Source of the DNA: CAZMZW01 sp964571135
Lineage (GTDB): Bacteria > Chloroflexota > Anaerolineae > Anaerolineales > Anaerolineaceae
Length of the DNA: 64,000 bases
NCBI GenBank assembly: GCA_964571135.1
Contig: CAZMZW010000008.1
Span: 1 to 64,000 of the forward strand
Direction of reading: 5' to 3'
Shown: piece by piece, positions 33,235-41,574 of the stretch
How the letters are laid out: every line of letters starts with the position of its first letter
How positions within the stretch are numbered: the stretch's first letter is position 1
The notes under the pieces: generated by a model
Databases searched by the model: none
What the model saw: the letters and a program-made list of their open reading frames with translations, nothing else
Told to the model about the DNA's origin: nothing
Position numbers and translations under genes: made by a program

Positions 33235-34161
33235 TCAATCCTCCCTCAGTAATTTCACTAAAATTGCTTTTTGGGCGTGGAGTCGGTTATGTGCCTGCTG
33301 AAAAATCACAGATTGGGGTCCGTCAGCAACCTGGTCGGTCACTTCCTGACCACGATGAGCTGGCAGGCAGTGCATGAAAATTGCAGATGGTTTTGCATAA
33401 CCCATTAACCCGGAATTTACCTGATAAGGCGGAAAAACCAATTCGCGTTTTTTTGTTTCCGCTTCCTGTCCCATGCTTGTCCAAGTGTCTGCATAGACAA
33501 CATCGCAATCTTTCACTGCCTCGTTGGGATCTCTCAAAAATTGCACATTGCCCCCGCTTAATTTACAAAATTCTTTTGCCAGATGTATTGCCTGTGGAAC
33601 AATATCATATCCTTCGGGAGAGGCAATACAAAAATCCATACCTAATTTGGAACAGGCATGCATCAATGAAACGGCAACGTTGTTGCCGTCACCAAGATAA
33701 GTAACCTTTAGACTTCTTAAGGTTTTAAAATGCTCATAAATTGTCAGGATATCAGCCATAGCCTGGCAGGGATGGTTGTAATCGCTTAATCCATTAATCA
33801 CAGGAATATCAGCCCATTTTGCCAATTCAATCACCTGTTGATGTTCAAAAACACGCGCCATGATTGCACTGACATATCCAGAAAGGACTCTGGCTACGTC
33901 CGCGATCGATTCCCGTTTCCCCAGACCAATTTCATCAGGTGAAATAAATAGTGCATCTCCTCCAAGCTGGCGCATGGCCATATCAAAACTTATCCGCGTC
34001 CGCAAACTTGGTTTTGAAAATATCATGGCCAGTACTTTATTTTGAAGCAAGGGAATATTGCCGCTGGCAAAATACTCTTTTTTCAAAGTGACAGCAAGAT
34101 CGATCAGGTTCTGAATTTCTTCGGGCGAGTAATCAGCAATTGCTAAAAAATCCTTTTTCAT
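33235..34161 (-). CDS. argF: Ornithine carbamoyltransferase
   Basis: OTCase makes citrulline from ornithine and carbamoyl phosphate, or runs in reverse in arginine breakdown. The 308-residue protein has the carbamoyl-phosphate loop S52-x-R-T-R56 in KPSLRTRISF, the HPCQ motif, and HCLPAHRGQEVT near the C-terminus with the ornithine-binding Cys. Start ATG has a GAGGTG site. It is followed immediately by rocD. No arcA or arcC is present, so biosynthetic and catabolic roles cannot be separated. No arginine-repressor box was recognised in the 112 bases upstream. Confidence 0.95.
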   Translation of the reverse strand: MKKDFLAIADYSPEEIQNLIDLAVTLKKEYFASGNIPLLQNKVLAMIFSKPSLRTRISFDMAMRQLGGDALFISPDEIGLGKRESIADVARVLSGYVSAIMARVFEHQQVIELAKWADIPVINGLSDYNHPCQAMADILTIYEHFKTLRSLKVTYLGDGNNVAVSLMHACSKLGMDFCIASPEGYDIVPQAIHLAKEFCKLSGGNVQFLRDPNEAVKDCDVVYADTWTSMGQEAETKKRELVFPPYQVNSGLMGYAKPSAIFMHCLPAHRGQEVTDQVADGPQSVIFQQAHNRLHAQKAILVKLLRED

Positions 34162-34273
34162 AACACCTCATTGTAAATAATTAACCATCAAAGTATAACA
34201 TTCAGGATGTTTGGTTGACTCTTTTTGAAATATATATCATCTTGTGTGTGTTAAAGTATCTTTCAATAACCTA

Positions 34274-34498
34274 TTAATGATGGCAAGAGTTGCAGGAGCC
34301 GCTTGCACAGCCGGAACAATTCGATCGACTTTTTGAGATTGATCCTTTTTCATTATGAATAAAAATCCTTGAAAGTGCGCGCTTCGTTTTAGGACTATGG
34401 CACGCAATGCAATTAATTTTCTCATCAGCCTGCTCATAAGACCTTCGGCAATCAAAAACATTGCCGCAATCCTTACAAATATATTCATAAGTGGGCAT
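34274..34498 (-). CDS. FmdB family zinc-ribbon protein
   Basis: This 74-residue protein begins MPTYEYICKDCGNVFD, the exact style of FmdB/CxxC_CxxC_SSSS proteins: a single zinc ribbon (CKDC ... CIAC) and a Ser/Gly/Cys-rich tail (CSGCASGSCNSCHH) that may add metal ligands. The family was first linked to formamidase or formate dehydrogenase regulation in other bacteria, but the biochemical role is unknown. AAGGA precedes the ATG. It is divergent from the ABC importer operon. Confidence 0.88.
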   Translation of the reverse strand: MPTYEYICKDCGNVFDCRRSYEQADEKINCIACHSPKTKRALSRIFIHNEKGSISKSRSNCSGCASGSCNSCHH

Positions 34499-34630
34499 GT
34501 AAAATCCTTGTTTATATTAATTACTAACTTATTTTACTTTATGCATCAGTGATTTTGAAGGTTTAATAACTATATTAGAATTATGCATAGTGAACAAGAA
34601 TATGTATTTTATTGATAAGGAGATGATCAA

Positions 34631-35719
34631 TTGAAGAAGATTTTATTGTTTGTTTTATGTGGATTAATTATTTTAGTCGGATGTTATCCACAGTCTATCT
34701 CCATAAATAAAAGCAATTCGCCAAAACCGATCACATTTAGTGATGCCTCAGGCGGATCAATACAGTTAAATAATTATCCTGAACGAATTGTCATAGAGGG
34801 TAAGTTGACCCAGATGATCCTGGATTTTTATTTATTATTCCCTGACCAATCCCAGAAACTGGTTGGAATTCAAAAAAGACTTCAGACTGTTTTGGACTTC
34901 ATAAAAATTATCGATCCGTCAGTAGTGGCAAAACTAAATCTGGAACAGGATGCCAGCGCTGAACAAGTTGCTCCGTTGAACCCGGATCTGGTGATTATGA
35001 AATCTTCTTTGAAAAACACTTTAGGAAGTTCCTTTAAAACTATCAATGTACCGGTTGTTTTTATGGATTTTGAGAATCCGGTGCAAATTGAACGAGAAAT
35101 CTCCAACCTTGGAATTATATTAAACCAGTCAATACGAGCAACAGAAATAAATAAGCTCTTTAAGACCTGGCAGGACCTGGTTACTCTAAAAACCGCAAAT
35201 CTGGCTGCTGACCTAAAACCAAAAATATTAATGCTTCAGTACAGCGAACGCAATGGAATAGTTGCATTTGATGTTCCTCCTGCCGTTTGGTTACAAACAC
35301 AAATGGTGGAATTGGCTGGGGGCACACCCGTCTGGAAAGATTTGGCAAAGAGTGGGGGGTGGATGACTGTAAGTCTCGAACAAATTGCAGCCTGGGATGC
35401 AGATATGATTTTTATCATTAATTATTCCGGTAATTCTGCAGAAATCGTGGAGAAATTGTTGACTAATAGCTCGTGGCAGGCTATGCGTGCTGTGAAAAAC
35501 AGTTTGATATTCGGTTTTCCCGGTGATTTTCTAAGCTGGGATCAACCCGATCCCCGGTGGGTTTTGGGATTAAATTGGTTAGGAAATAAAATCCACCCTG
35601 ATCTGATTAATTTTGATAAAGAAACATTGATCAATCAATTTTATAAAGAATTTTACAATTTAGAATTCACCGTTGTAAATGAAAAAATCATACCTTTGCT
35701 CAAAGGAAATATAAATTAA
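34631..35719 (+). CDS. ABC transporter substrate-binding lipoprotein (iron-siderophore/cobalamin class)
   Basis: This 362-residue binding protein captures a ligand outside the membrane for the importer encoded next. The N-terminus is a lipoprotein signal (MKKILLFVLCGLIILVGC) with Cys18 as the lipidated residue. Two lobes joined by a long helix fit the class III binding proteins (FepB/BtuF type): EQVAPLNPDLVIM in the first lobe and LEQIAAWDADMIFIIN in the second. The start is TTG at 34631, supported by AAGGAG seven bases upstream. Ligand identity (ferric siderophore, haem, vitamin B12 or other chelate) is not resolvable. No B12 riboswitch was seen upstream. Confidence 0.88.
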   Translation: MKKILLFVLCGLIILVGCYPQSISINKSNSPKPITFSDASGGSIQLNNYPERIVIEGKLTQMILDFYLLFPDQSQKLVGIQKRLQTVLDFIKIIDPSVVAKLNLEQDASAEQVAPLNPDLVIMKSSLKNTLGSSFKTINVPVVFMDFENPVQIEREISNLGIILNQSIRATEINKLFKTWQDLVTLKTANLAADLKPKILMLQYSERNGIVAFDVPPAVWLQTQMVELAGGTPVWKDLAKSGGWMTVSLEQIAAWDADMIFIINYSGNSAEIVEKLLTNSSWQAMRAVKNSLIFGFPGDFLSWDQPDPRWVLGLNWLGNKIHPDLINFDKETLINQFYKEFYNLEFTVVNEKIIPLLKGNIN

Positions 35720-35720
35720 A

Positions 35721-36710
35721 TTGAGTACCTATCGCCGAAATATCATTGTTTTATACGTGACCCTGGTTATCGTTTTTTTCACATCTCTGCTGATTGGTAG
35801 GTACCCAAAGCCAGGATTTTTACCAATAAATTCAATCATTAACGATCCAATGGCTGGAAATTTATTGATCAATTTACGCTTACCGCGAGTTATTAGCGCA
35901 ATGCTGCTTGGCATCTCTTTATCTCTTGCTGGACTGGTTATGCAAACGGCTTTTCAAAATCCATTAGTTGATCCTGGATTCCTGGGTGTCAGCCAGGGTG
36001 CTGCCTTTGGAGCCGCATTTGCCATTATTTATCTAAGTTCCATTCATTACACCGTTCAAATATCTGCAATCCTTTTTGGCCTGGTAGGGCTGGGATTATC
36101 GTATTGGATTTCTTCGAAAGTCAAGTTTGGCGGGCAAATTCTTCATTTGATCTTGGCTGGTATGGCTGTTTCGGCTTTGTTCTCTGCTGGTGTTGGTATC
36201 CTAAAGTATATGGCAGACCCCATTCAACAATTACCTGAAATTGTATTTTGGCTATTAGGTGGATTATGGGCTGTTAAATGGGCTGATCTTGTCTATATTA
36301 TGCCGATTATTTTGATAGGAATCGGATTAATTTTCATTTTTCGCTGGCGATTAAATATATTAACTCTTAATAAAGAGGTGGCTTTTTCTCTCGGTATTGA
36401 TAATGAGAAAGAAACGGTTATTGCTATTCTAGTTAGTGTGGTAATAACCGCGCTAATGATTTCCATAGCTGGGATCGTAAGCTGGATAGGGTTGGTGGTG
36501 CCAAACATCGCCAGAATACTGGCGGGGGCTGACACAGCCAAATCAGTTCCACTTGCGATTGCATTGGGTGGGATCTTCGCTATTATTTGTGATGATCTGG
36601 CTCGGACTTTATTAGCTGGAGAAATTCCTCTTAGTATTTTTACTGCATTATTTGGGGCAGTGATATTTATTTTTCTGATTTCATATAAAAAAAGCAGCTT
36701 AACTCAATGA
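35721..36710 (+). CDS. FecCD-family ABC transporter permease
   Basis: This 329-residue permease has eight to ten hydrophobic segments and the family signature LRLPRVISAMLLGISLSLAG (about 53-72), AFQNPLVDPGFLGVSQGAAFG, and the C-terminal VPNIARILAGAD coupling region. It would form a homodimeric channel with the downstream ATPase. It starts with TTG immediately after the binding-protein gene and overlaps the ATPase gene by four bases, so the operon is tightly coupled. A more distant alternative start is not supported, since the first membrane helix begins at once. Confidence 0.92.
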   Translation: MSTYRRNIIVLYVTLVIVFFTSLLIGRYPKPGFLPINSIINDPMAGNLLINLRLPRVISAMLLGISLSLAGLVMQTAFQNPLVDPGFLGVSQGAAFGAAFAIIYLSSIHYTVQISAILFGLVGLGLSYWISSKVKFGGQILHLILAGMAVSALFSAGVGILKYMADPIQQLPEIVFWLLGGLWAVKWADLVYIMPIILIGIGLIFIFRWRLNILTLNKEVAFSLGIDNEKETVIAILVSVVITALMISIAGIVSWIGLVVPNIARILAGADTAKSVPLAIALGGIFAIICDDLARTLLAGEIPLSIFTALFGAVIFIFLISYKKSSLTQ

Positions 36711-37465
36711 AAGACAATCAACAGATATATTTAATTAAGAATCTGACCTATACCTATCCTGATAGTAACGGTGCTGTATTATGCAATATAAATCTGATAA
36801 TTCCGGAAAACTCCATTTCTGTCATACTCGGTGTAAATGGATCAGGAAAAAGCACCATACTCCGCTTGTTATTGGGTACATTAAATCCTGATAAGGGTGA
36901 AATTCACTATTATCCGAAAGATGAAAAAGGCAAGATCGCGTTTGTTCCACAGAATGAGTATCTCGCCTTTGATTATTCAGTTATGGATTATGTATTATTT
37001 GGAAGGGTTCCTTATATAAATATCTATTCATCACCGTCTAAAGAGGATAAAAAATTCGCCCTCTCAGTTATTTCAGAATTAGGTATAAAAGATTTGGCGA
37101 ATAAAAAAATTACTCATTTAAGTGGGGGAGAACTGCAAAAAGTAAGGTTGGCGCGAGCTCTTGTTCAAAAACCTTCGTTATTGATACTGGATGAGCCAAC
37201 GACTTATCTGGATATTCGCAGTAAAAAAATGATACTGGATATTCTAAAGAAACTAAAAGAAAAAGGTGTAACGATTATTTTTGCTACGCATGATCCAGGT
37301 GAGGCTTCAGAAATTGCTGATTATTTTATTTTGATGAGAAAATCAAAACCTCCTTATTCAGGAGGTCGAGAAGAAGTATTTACTGATTCAAAACTAAGTG
37401 AAATCTATTCCTTAAATTTACATATTGTTAATTTTAAACACAAGCAATTTATTGTGAGTGAATAA
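36707..37465 (+). CDS. ABC transporter ATP-binding protein (FepC/BtuD class)
   Basis: This 252-residue ATPase powers the importer. It has Walker A GVNGSGKST (about 43-51), Q-loop FVPQNEY, signature LSGGELQKVRLARAL, Walker B LLILDEPTTYLD and the H-loop ATHD. The ATG overlaps the permease stop (ATGA). It is the only ATPase of the FecCD system here. Its stop overlaps the start of the NTPase gene by eight bases. Confidence 0.94.
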   Translation: MKDNQQIYLIKNLTYTYPDSNGAVLCNINLIIPENSISVILGVNGSGKSTILRLLLGTLNPDKGEIHYYPKDEKGKIAFVPQNEYLAFDYSVMDYVLFGRVPYINIYSSPSKEDKKFALSVISELGIKDLANKKITHLSGGELQKVRLARALVQKPSLLILDEPTTYLDIRSKKMILDILKKLKEKGVTIIFATHDPGEASEIADYFILMRKSKPPYSGGREEVFTDSKLSEIYSLNLHIVNFKHKQFIVSE

Positions 37466-38012
37466 ATCATTGAAACGACCTATTTGCATTCTATCGGGAG
37501 AAGAAAATGTTGGTAAATCCACTCTTTGTAAGCGAATTATCGAATATGGTATGCAAAGAAATATTAGTGTGAGTGGTATCCGATCTGAATTAGAAATAAT
37601 ATATAGCCTAAGAAAGGCGATTAATTCATTTGATATCAAGACTGGAGAAATGATGAATTTGGCTGTTTATTCTCCAGGATGGGATAAGGAAGAACCAAAA
37701 CGTAAATGGAAATTCAATAAAGGGGCAATCAGGTGGGGAAATAATGTTTTGCGAAGATCTTTACCTGCTGATTTATTGGTTATTGATGAAATTGGCTATC
37801 TGGAATTAGAAAAAGATGAGGGATGGAATGAATGTTTTAATCTTCTTGAAAGTGATCAATTCAAGTTGGCTTTAGTTGTGATTAGGCCAGAGTTATTGGA
37901 GCTTACAAAGAAAAGATATGAAAACTTATCTATTTATATCCTCAATAAAAATAATAAAAAAGAAATTGAAAAAGAATTAATTGATAAATTAGATCGATTG
38001 CTTGAGGTTTAA
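37458..38012 (+). CDS. THEP1-like P-loop nucleotide phosphatase
   Basis: This 184-residue protein has Walker A GEENVGKST (about 15-23), Walker B LLVIDEIGYLEL (about 114-125) and the overall order of the NTPase_1/THEP1 family, which hydrolyses nucleoside triphosphates in vitro. DUF2478-type relatives occur near molybdate or tungstate genes. The GTG start lies inside the end of the ABC ATPase gene, so it is part of the importer operon. A role in handling the imported cofactor or metal is plausible but unproven. It is convergent with the TrmH gene, and their stops overlap by four bases. Confidence 0.78.
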   Translation: MNKSLKRPICILSGEENVGKSTLCKRIIEYGMQRNISVSGIRSELEIIYSLRKAINSFDIKTGEMMNLAVYSPGWDKEEPKRKWKFNKGAIRWGNNVLRRSLPADLLVIDEIGYLELEKDEGWNECFNLLESDQFKLALVVIRPELLELTKKRYENLSIYILNKNNKKEIEKELIDKLDRLLEV

Positions 38013-38665
38013 AAAGTATTTTCAAAACCATCCAAATAGCGAAGATAAAAAACAGTAATTCCAAAAGCAATGGTAACGTTAAAAGAATGTTTGTTCCCCA
38101 TCATGGGAATGTAGATTTGTTCGTTACAAAGATCACGCACCATCGGATCAATTCCCCCCAATTCATTTCCAACTATAAGAACTGTATTCATGCCTTTATT
38201 GACGTTTCTAATTTTGAAAATCGGTTTACTTTTAGGTCCTGTTTCAAGGCCATATAAATAATGGCCTTTTTCTTTTAATTCTTGAGCAGTAATGAGGCTA
38301 TTGGGTGAATAGCTCCATAATGTCGAAATTTCAGCACCCAGACTGGTCTTGGCTATTTTTGGATTTTCGGGTGTAGCTGTCATTCCACAAAAATAAATAT
38401 GATCAATATTAAACCCATCTGCAGACCGCAGAATAGATCCAACGTTATAGGCACTTCTCAGGTTATCTAACAATATTGAAAAAGAGGTTTCTTTTTTGGT
38501 TGAACCAAAGGAAAGAATGGATGGAGACTCGCTATATTCATGTACGATTATTAACGACGATTTGCATCTTGGGCAAAAAATTGGAATTTTTGAAGATGCT
38601 CTAATCGGAAACCGAAAAAGACAATCCTTGTTGTTACATTCTAAGATAATGAAATCAGCTGACAT
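38009..38665 (-). CDS. TrmH/SpoU-family RNA methyltransferase with N-terminal zinc ribbon
   Basis: SpoU enzymes 2'-O-methylate ribose in tRNA or rRNA using SAM. Residues 1-45 form a zinc ribbon (LECNNKDC ... CPRC), an unusual addition. The rest holds the three knotted-fold motifs: NLRSAYNVGSILRSADGF, VGNELGGIDP, and IPMMGNKHSFNVTIAFGI, where the usual NSLN reads HSFN. The frame opens at TTG 38671; ATG 38665, seven bases after AGG, is preferred, giving 218 residues. It is the last gene of the minus-strand DUF503-radical SAM-DUF2344 run, two bases beyond the next stop. The target RNA is unknown. Confidence 0.85.
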   Translation of the reverse strand: MSADFIILECNNKDCLFRFPIRASSKIPIFCPRCKSSLIIVHEYSESPSILSFGSTKKETSFSILLDNLRSAYNVGSILRSADGFNIDHIYFCGMTATPENPKIAKTSLGAEISTLWSYSPNSLITAQELKEKGHYLYGLETGPKSKPIFKIRNVNKGMNTVLIVGNELGGIDPMVRDLCNEQIYIPMMGNKHSFNVTIAFGITVFYLRYLDGFENTF

Positions 38666-38673
38666 AATCAAAC

Positions 38674-39306
38674 CTAAGAATAGATCAGACTGATCCTTTC
38701 AATTTTTGAATTGAAAGGATCAACTCCCATCGCTTTTAATACATCGTCAGGTCTTCCGGTTGAATCAGAGCGTTGGGATAAGCGCATCATCAGAGATAAT
38801 TGCCCACTAGAGTCATTTTCAAATAGCTCAATATTTTCAATCCTTTCTCGAAGATTAAAAGATTTTTCTCTTTTACTAATTGTTAATTCTTCAACTGCTA
38901 ATATTTGAATAATTTTTTGTTCTATGGAATCCTTGGATAGTCCCAAAGACAGTTCTACTTGATAAATAGAAGATATCATCCGGTTTTGTAATGCGGGTTC
39001 GTGTAACGAAATATTATTGATTGATAATATTTCTAAACCTTCTGGGAGTGCTAAATTCATCTTGCCCTGTATACCTGAAATCTCGTTTTCCTCATCCAAC
39101 CAGATATCGACAATTTCTGTTTTGCTTGAAAACCCCAAAGGTAATGGGGCTGCTTGTTGGATCCTGGCTTGTGGATGAAATCCTAAGGTATAAGCGATCC
39201 TTAGTTCTGTCCGCCGGCAAACTCTTTCCCATAATTTTTGAAGATCCAGGTTACTGGTATAGATGATATTCCCAAATTTCTTATAAGTTATTCTGATACG
39301 TAACAT
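38674..39306 (-). CDS. DUF2344 / radical SAM-linked protein (TIGR03936 type)
   Basis: This 210-residue protein starts MLRIRITYKKFGNIIYTSNLDL and has GFHPQARIQQAAPLPLGFSSKTEIVD, the characteristic pattern of the DUF2344 family that occurs next to, or fused with, the TIGR03960 radical SAM protein. It lies seven bases downstream of that gene here. It has no catalytic motif of its own and is assumed to assist its neighbour, which in many genomes sits near rng and rplU and may modify the translation machinery. That role is inference from conserved gene neighbourhood. Confidence 0.88.
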   Translation of the reverse strand: MLRIRITYKKFGNIIYTSNLDLQKLWERVCRRTELRIAYTLGFHPQARIQQAAPLPLGFSSKTEIVDIWLDEENEISGIQGKMNLALPEGLEILSINNISLHEPALQNRMISSIYQVELSLGLSKDSIEQKIIQILAVEELTISKREKSFNLRERIENIELFENDSSGQLSLMMRLSQRSDSTGRPDDVLKAMGVDPFNSKIERISLIYS

Positions 39307-39313
39307 AAAACCT

Positions 39314-41185
39314 TTATTTTGTAGCCAGATTATTCTTAGTCATGCATTTTATTAAGTAATTCTGTTGAATTCCGCAAGAATAGCATTGTTCCCTGCAATC
39401 CTTGCGAATAATATCTTGCTTACTTAATTGATACTCCTCGATGAGCGACTTTTTAGTTATTCCGGTATTAATATGATCCCAAGGAAGAATCTCGACTAAA
39501 TTTCTTTGCCGTGATGCATAAAAAGAAGGCTCGATATGATTCTTGATAAACGCTTCTTGCCAAATTTTGAAATTAAATTGATCATACCAGGCATCAAATT
39601 TTGCTCCACTTTTCCACGCATCATAAATAACATTGGCCAACCTTCGATCACCCCTCGAAAGGCAGGCTTCCAGGAGTGAGCTCTCATTATCGGACCAGTT
39701 TAGTTTGATCCCATGTACATGTAGATTATTTCTTAAATACTTCTGTTTTTCAGCAATAGAATCCTGGTTTTCTTGTGCTGCCCATTGAAAAGGAGTATGC
39801 GGTTTCGGAATGAATGTGTTAATACTGATGTTTAAACTGGCACGATTACCCATTTCACTTTTTCCAATAGCAAGAACTTCCTTGCATAAAGTGCAAATTG
39901 CATCGATATCTTCAATCGTTTCGTTTGGGAATCCGATCATAAAATATAATTTTATAGTTGACCATTTGTGTTTGAAAACTTCTCTGGCAACTGAGTGAAG
40001 GTTCTCTGTGCTAATGGGCTTGTTAATCCGATTGCGCAATTGATTTGAGGCCGACTCTGGAGCAAAAGTGAAGCTCCCATGCCGTTTTCCAACTAATGAA
40101 TCCATTAATTTGACAGAGAACGTGTCAATACGCAGGGATGGAAGGGAAATAGTGATATTTTTTTCACAAAATACCTTGGAAATTGAATCTATCAACTGAT
40201 TTAGTTGCGTATAGTCTGAGGAGCTTAACGATAATAATGAGATTTCTTCAAAACCAGTATTTAAAAGAGATTCTTGTAAAGATTTTATTATCTCATCTAC
40301 AGATCGTTCCCTGATTGGTCGATTGATCATACCCGCCTGACAAAAACGGCATCCTTGTGTGCAGCCTCTCATGATCTCAACTGCAATCCGATTGTGCGTG
40401 GTAATTATGTTAGGAACCAGGAATTTAACCGGGGAGGGTGGAAGCGAAGTAACCATATGCCGCTTTATTGGCAAAGAGCCATGAGAATTATTGGAGGAAA
40501 AAGTGGAAATGCAGTTATTTTCTTCATATATAACATCATAAAAACGGGGAACATAGATTCCTTCAATACCTGCAAGTAATTCCAGTAATGAAATTCGAGA
40601 TTGTTTGGATTCTTTCCAATTCTGGTAAATGTCAATGATTTCATGAATAATTACTTCACCATCTCCGATCACGAAAGCGTCAATAAATTGAACCATTGGT
40701 TCAGGATTGAAAGTAGAATTTCCACCTGCGATAATCAAGGGGTCTGAAGTTTTTCTTTTTTTGCTTAGTAAAGGAATATGAGCAAGGTCAAGAATATTAA
40801 GAGCATTTGTATATAGTGTTTCGTAGGGTAATGAAATACCGATAATGTCAAAATCAATTAAAGGATGTTTGCTTTCGAGAGAATATGCAGGAATATTATT
40901 TTCCCGCATTTGTTCTTCCATATCTAACCAGGGGCAATATGATCTTTCTGCTAAAGAATCTTTACGATCATTTATCATCTCATAAAGAATAGCAAGTCCC
41001 AAATTGGGCAGTCCGATTTCATAAATATCTGGGAATACTAGAGCAACTCGAGTTTTAATTTTCTCCCATTCCTTTATAACCTGGTTATATTCCCCGCCAA
41101 CGTATCGGCCAGGTTTTTGAACCCTTGGAAGAATATTAATTAACTTTTTATTTATTTCTAAATTTGAATCCAATAAAATCTCCAA
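39314..41185 (-). CDS. B12-binding-domain radical SAM protein (TIGR03960 type)
   Basis: This 623-residue enzyme has an N-terminal cobalamin-binding-like Rossmann region (about 45-190), with RYVGGEYNQVIKEW as the family's N-terminal signature, then the radical SAM core with the cluster motif RGCTQGCRFCQAG (CxxxCxxC, about 274-286). A C-terminal Cys-rich tail (CREQCYSCGIQQN) suits a second metal site. The substrate is unknown. It works with the DUF2344 protein encoded next. Transcribed from the DUF503 side, the set DUF503, radical SAM, DUF2344, TrmH is a compact minus-strand operon. Confidence 0.9.
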   Translation of the reverse strand: MEILLDSNLEINKKLINILPRVQKPGRYVGGEYNQVIKEWEKIKTRVALVFPDIYEIGLPNLGLAILYEMINDRKDSLAERSYCPWLDMEEQMRENNIPAYSLESKHPLIDFDIIGISLPYETLYTNALNILDLAHIPLLSKKRKTSDPLIIAGGNSTFNPEPMVQFIDAFVIGDGEVIIHEIIDIYQNWKESKQSRISLLELLAGIEGIYVPRFYDVIYEENNCISTFSSNNSHGSLPIKRHMVTSLPPSPVKFLVPNIITTHNRIAVEIMRGCTQGCRFCQAGMINRPIRERSVDEIIKSLQESLLNTGFEEISLLSLSSSDYTQLNQLIDSISKVFCEKNITISLPSLRIDTFSVKLMDSLVGKRHGSFTFAPESASNQLRNRINKPISTENLHSVAREVFKHKWSTIKLYFMIGFPNETIEDIDAICTLCKEVLAIGKSEMGNRASLNISINTFIPKPHTPFQWAAQENQDSIAEKQKYLRNNLHVHGIKLNWSDNESSLLEACLSRGDRRLANVIYDAWKSGAKFDAWYDQFNFKIWQEAFIKNHIEPSFYASRQRNLVEILPWDHINTGITKKSLIEEYQLSKQDIIRKDCREQCYSCGIQQNYLIKCMTKNNLATK

Positions 41186-41205
41186 AACGTTTGTAAGATA
41201 ATTGT

Positions 41206-41490
41206 TTAGACTAATTCAATACGGTTGTCCAGGATCTCGATATTTCTGAAATGGTTTTGAGTAAAGAAGATTACAGCATTTAGTTCTGATTGAGTGATTT
41301 TGTTGTTACTACAGATTTGAGAAATTGCCACAATACTTTCTGTCCATTTATCTTGTAAATCTATTTCAGAAACAGAGACATTGAACTCCTTATGAATCCT
41401 ATGAAGAAATGGTTTCAATTGACTTCGCTTTTCTTTAAGTGATTTGCAGGATTGAAATAATAAATGCAAATATAAAATTCCGATTGTCAT
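41206..41490 (-). CDS. DUF503 family protein (YlxP-like)
   Basis: This 94-residue protein begins MTIGILYLHLLFQSCKSLKEKRSQLKP and has the VSEIDLQDKW segment typical of DUF503/YlxP, small proteins often encoded between infB and rbfA. YlxP has been tied to ribosome maturation. The longer frame opening at 41601 would add 37 hydrophobic residues unlike the family and would reach into the folC start, so ATG 41490 is used. It is the first gene of the radical SAM operon and is divergent from folC. Confidence 0.82.
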   Translation of the reverse strand: MTIGILYLHLLFQSCKSLKEKRSQLKPFLHRIHKEFNVSVSEIDLQDKWTESIVAISQICSNNKITQSELNAVIFFTQNHFRNIEILDNRIELV

Positions 41491-41512
41491 TATGAATCCA
41501 AACAATTGAATA

Positions 41513-41546
41513 TTGATTGTAAGGCAATTCAAGGGTAGAGTAAAAT
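41513..41546 (+). promoter_or_regulatory. Candidate sigma-70 promoter of folC-lon
   Basis: In the 84-base divergent gap, TTGATT (41513-41518) is 17 bases from TAGAGT (41536-41541). TTGTAA with TAAAAT (41541-41546) at 18 bases is an overlapping alternative. Neither match is strong. Confidence 0.35.
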
Positions 41547-41574
41547 GATTTAACCAAGAGGTCAGAGATATTTT

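Noticed and set aside
34278..34292. Sigma-54-like TGGCA ... TTGCA site
   Set aside because: It lies inside the fmdB gene and the spacing is two bases too short.
34237..34488. 83-residue minus-strand reading frame over fmdB
   Set aside because: It is the shadow of the FmdB gene in another frame; the FmdB frame has the CxxC motifs and a ribosome binding site.
34499..34630. Cobalamin riboswitch before the FecCD-type importer
   Set aside because: No B12-box or matching stem pattern was seen in the 132-base gap.
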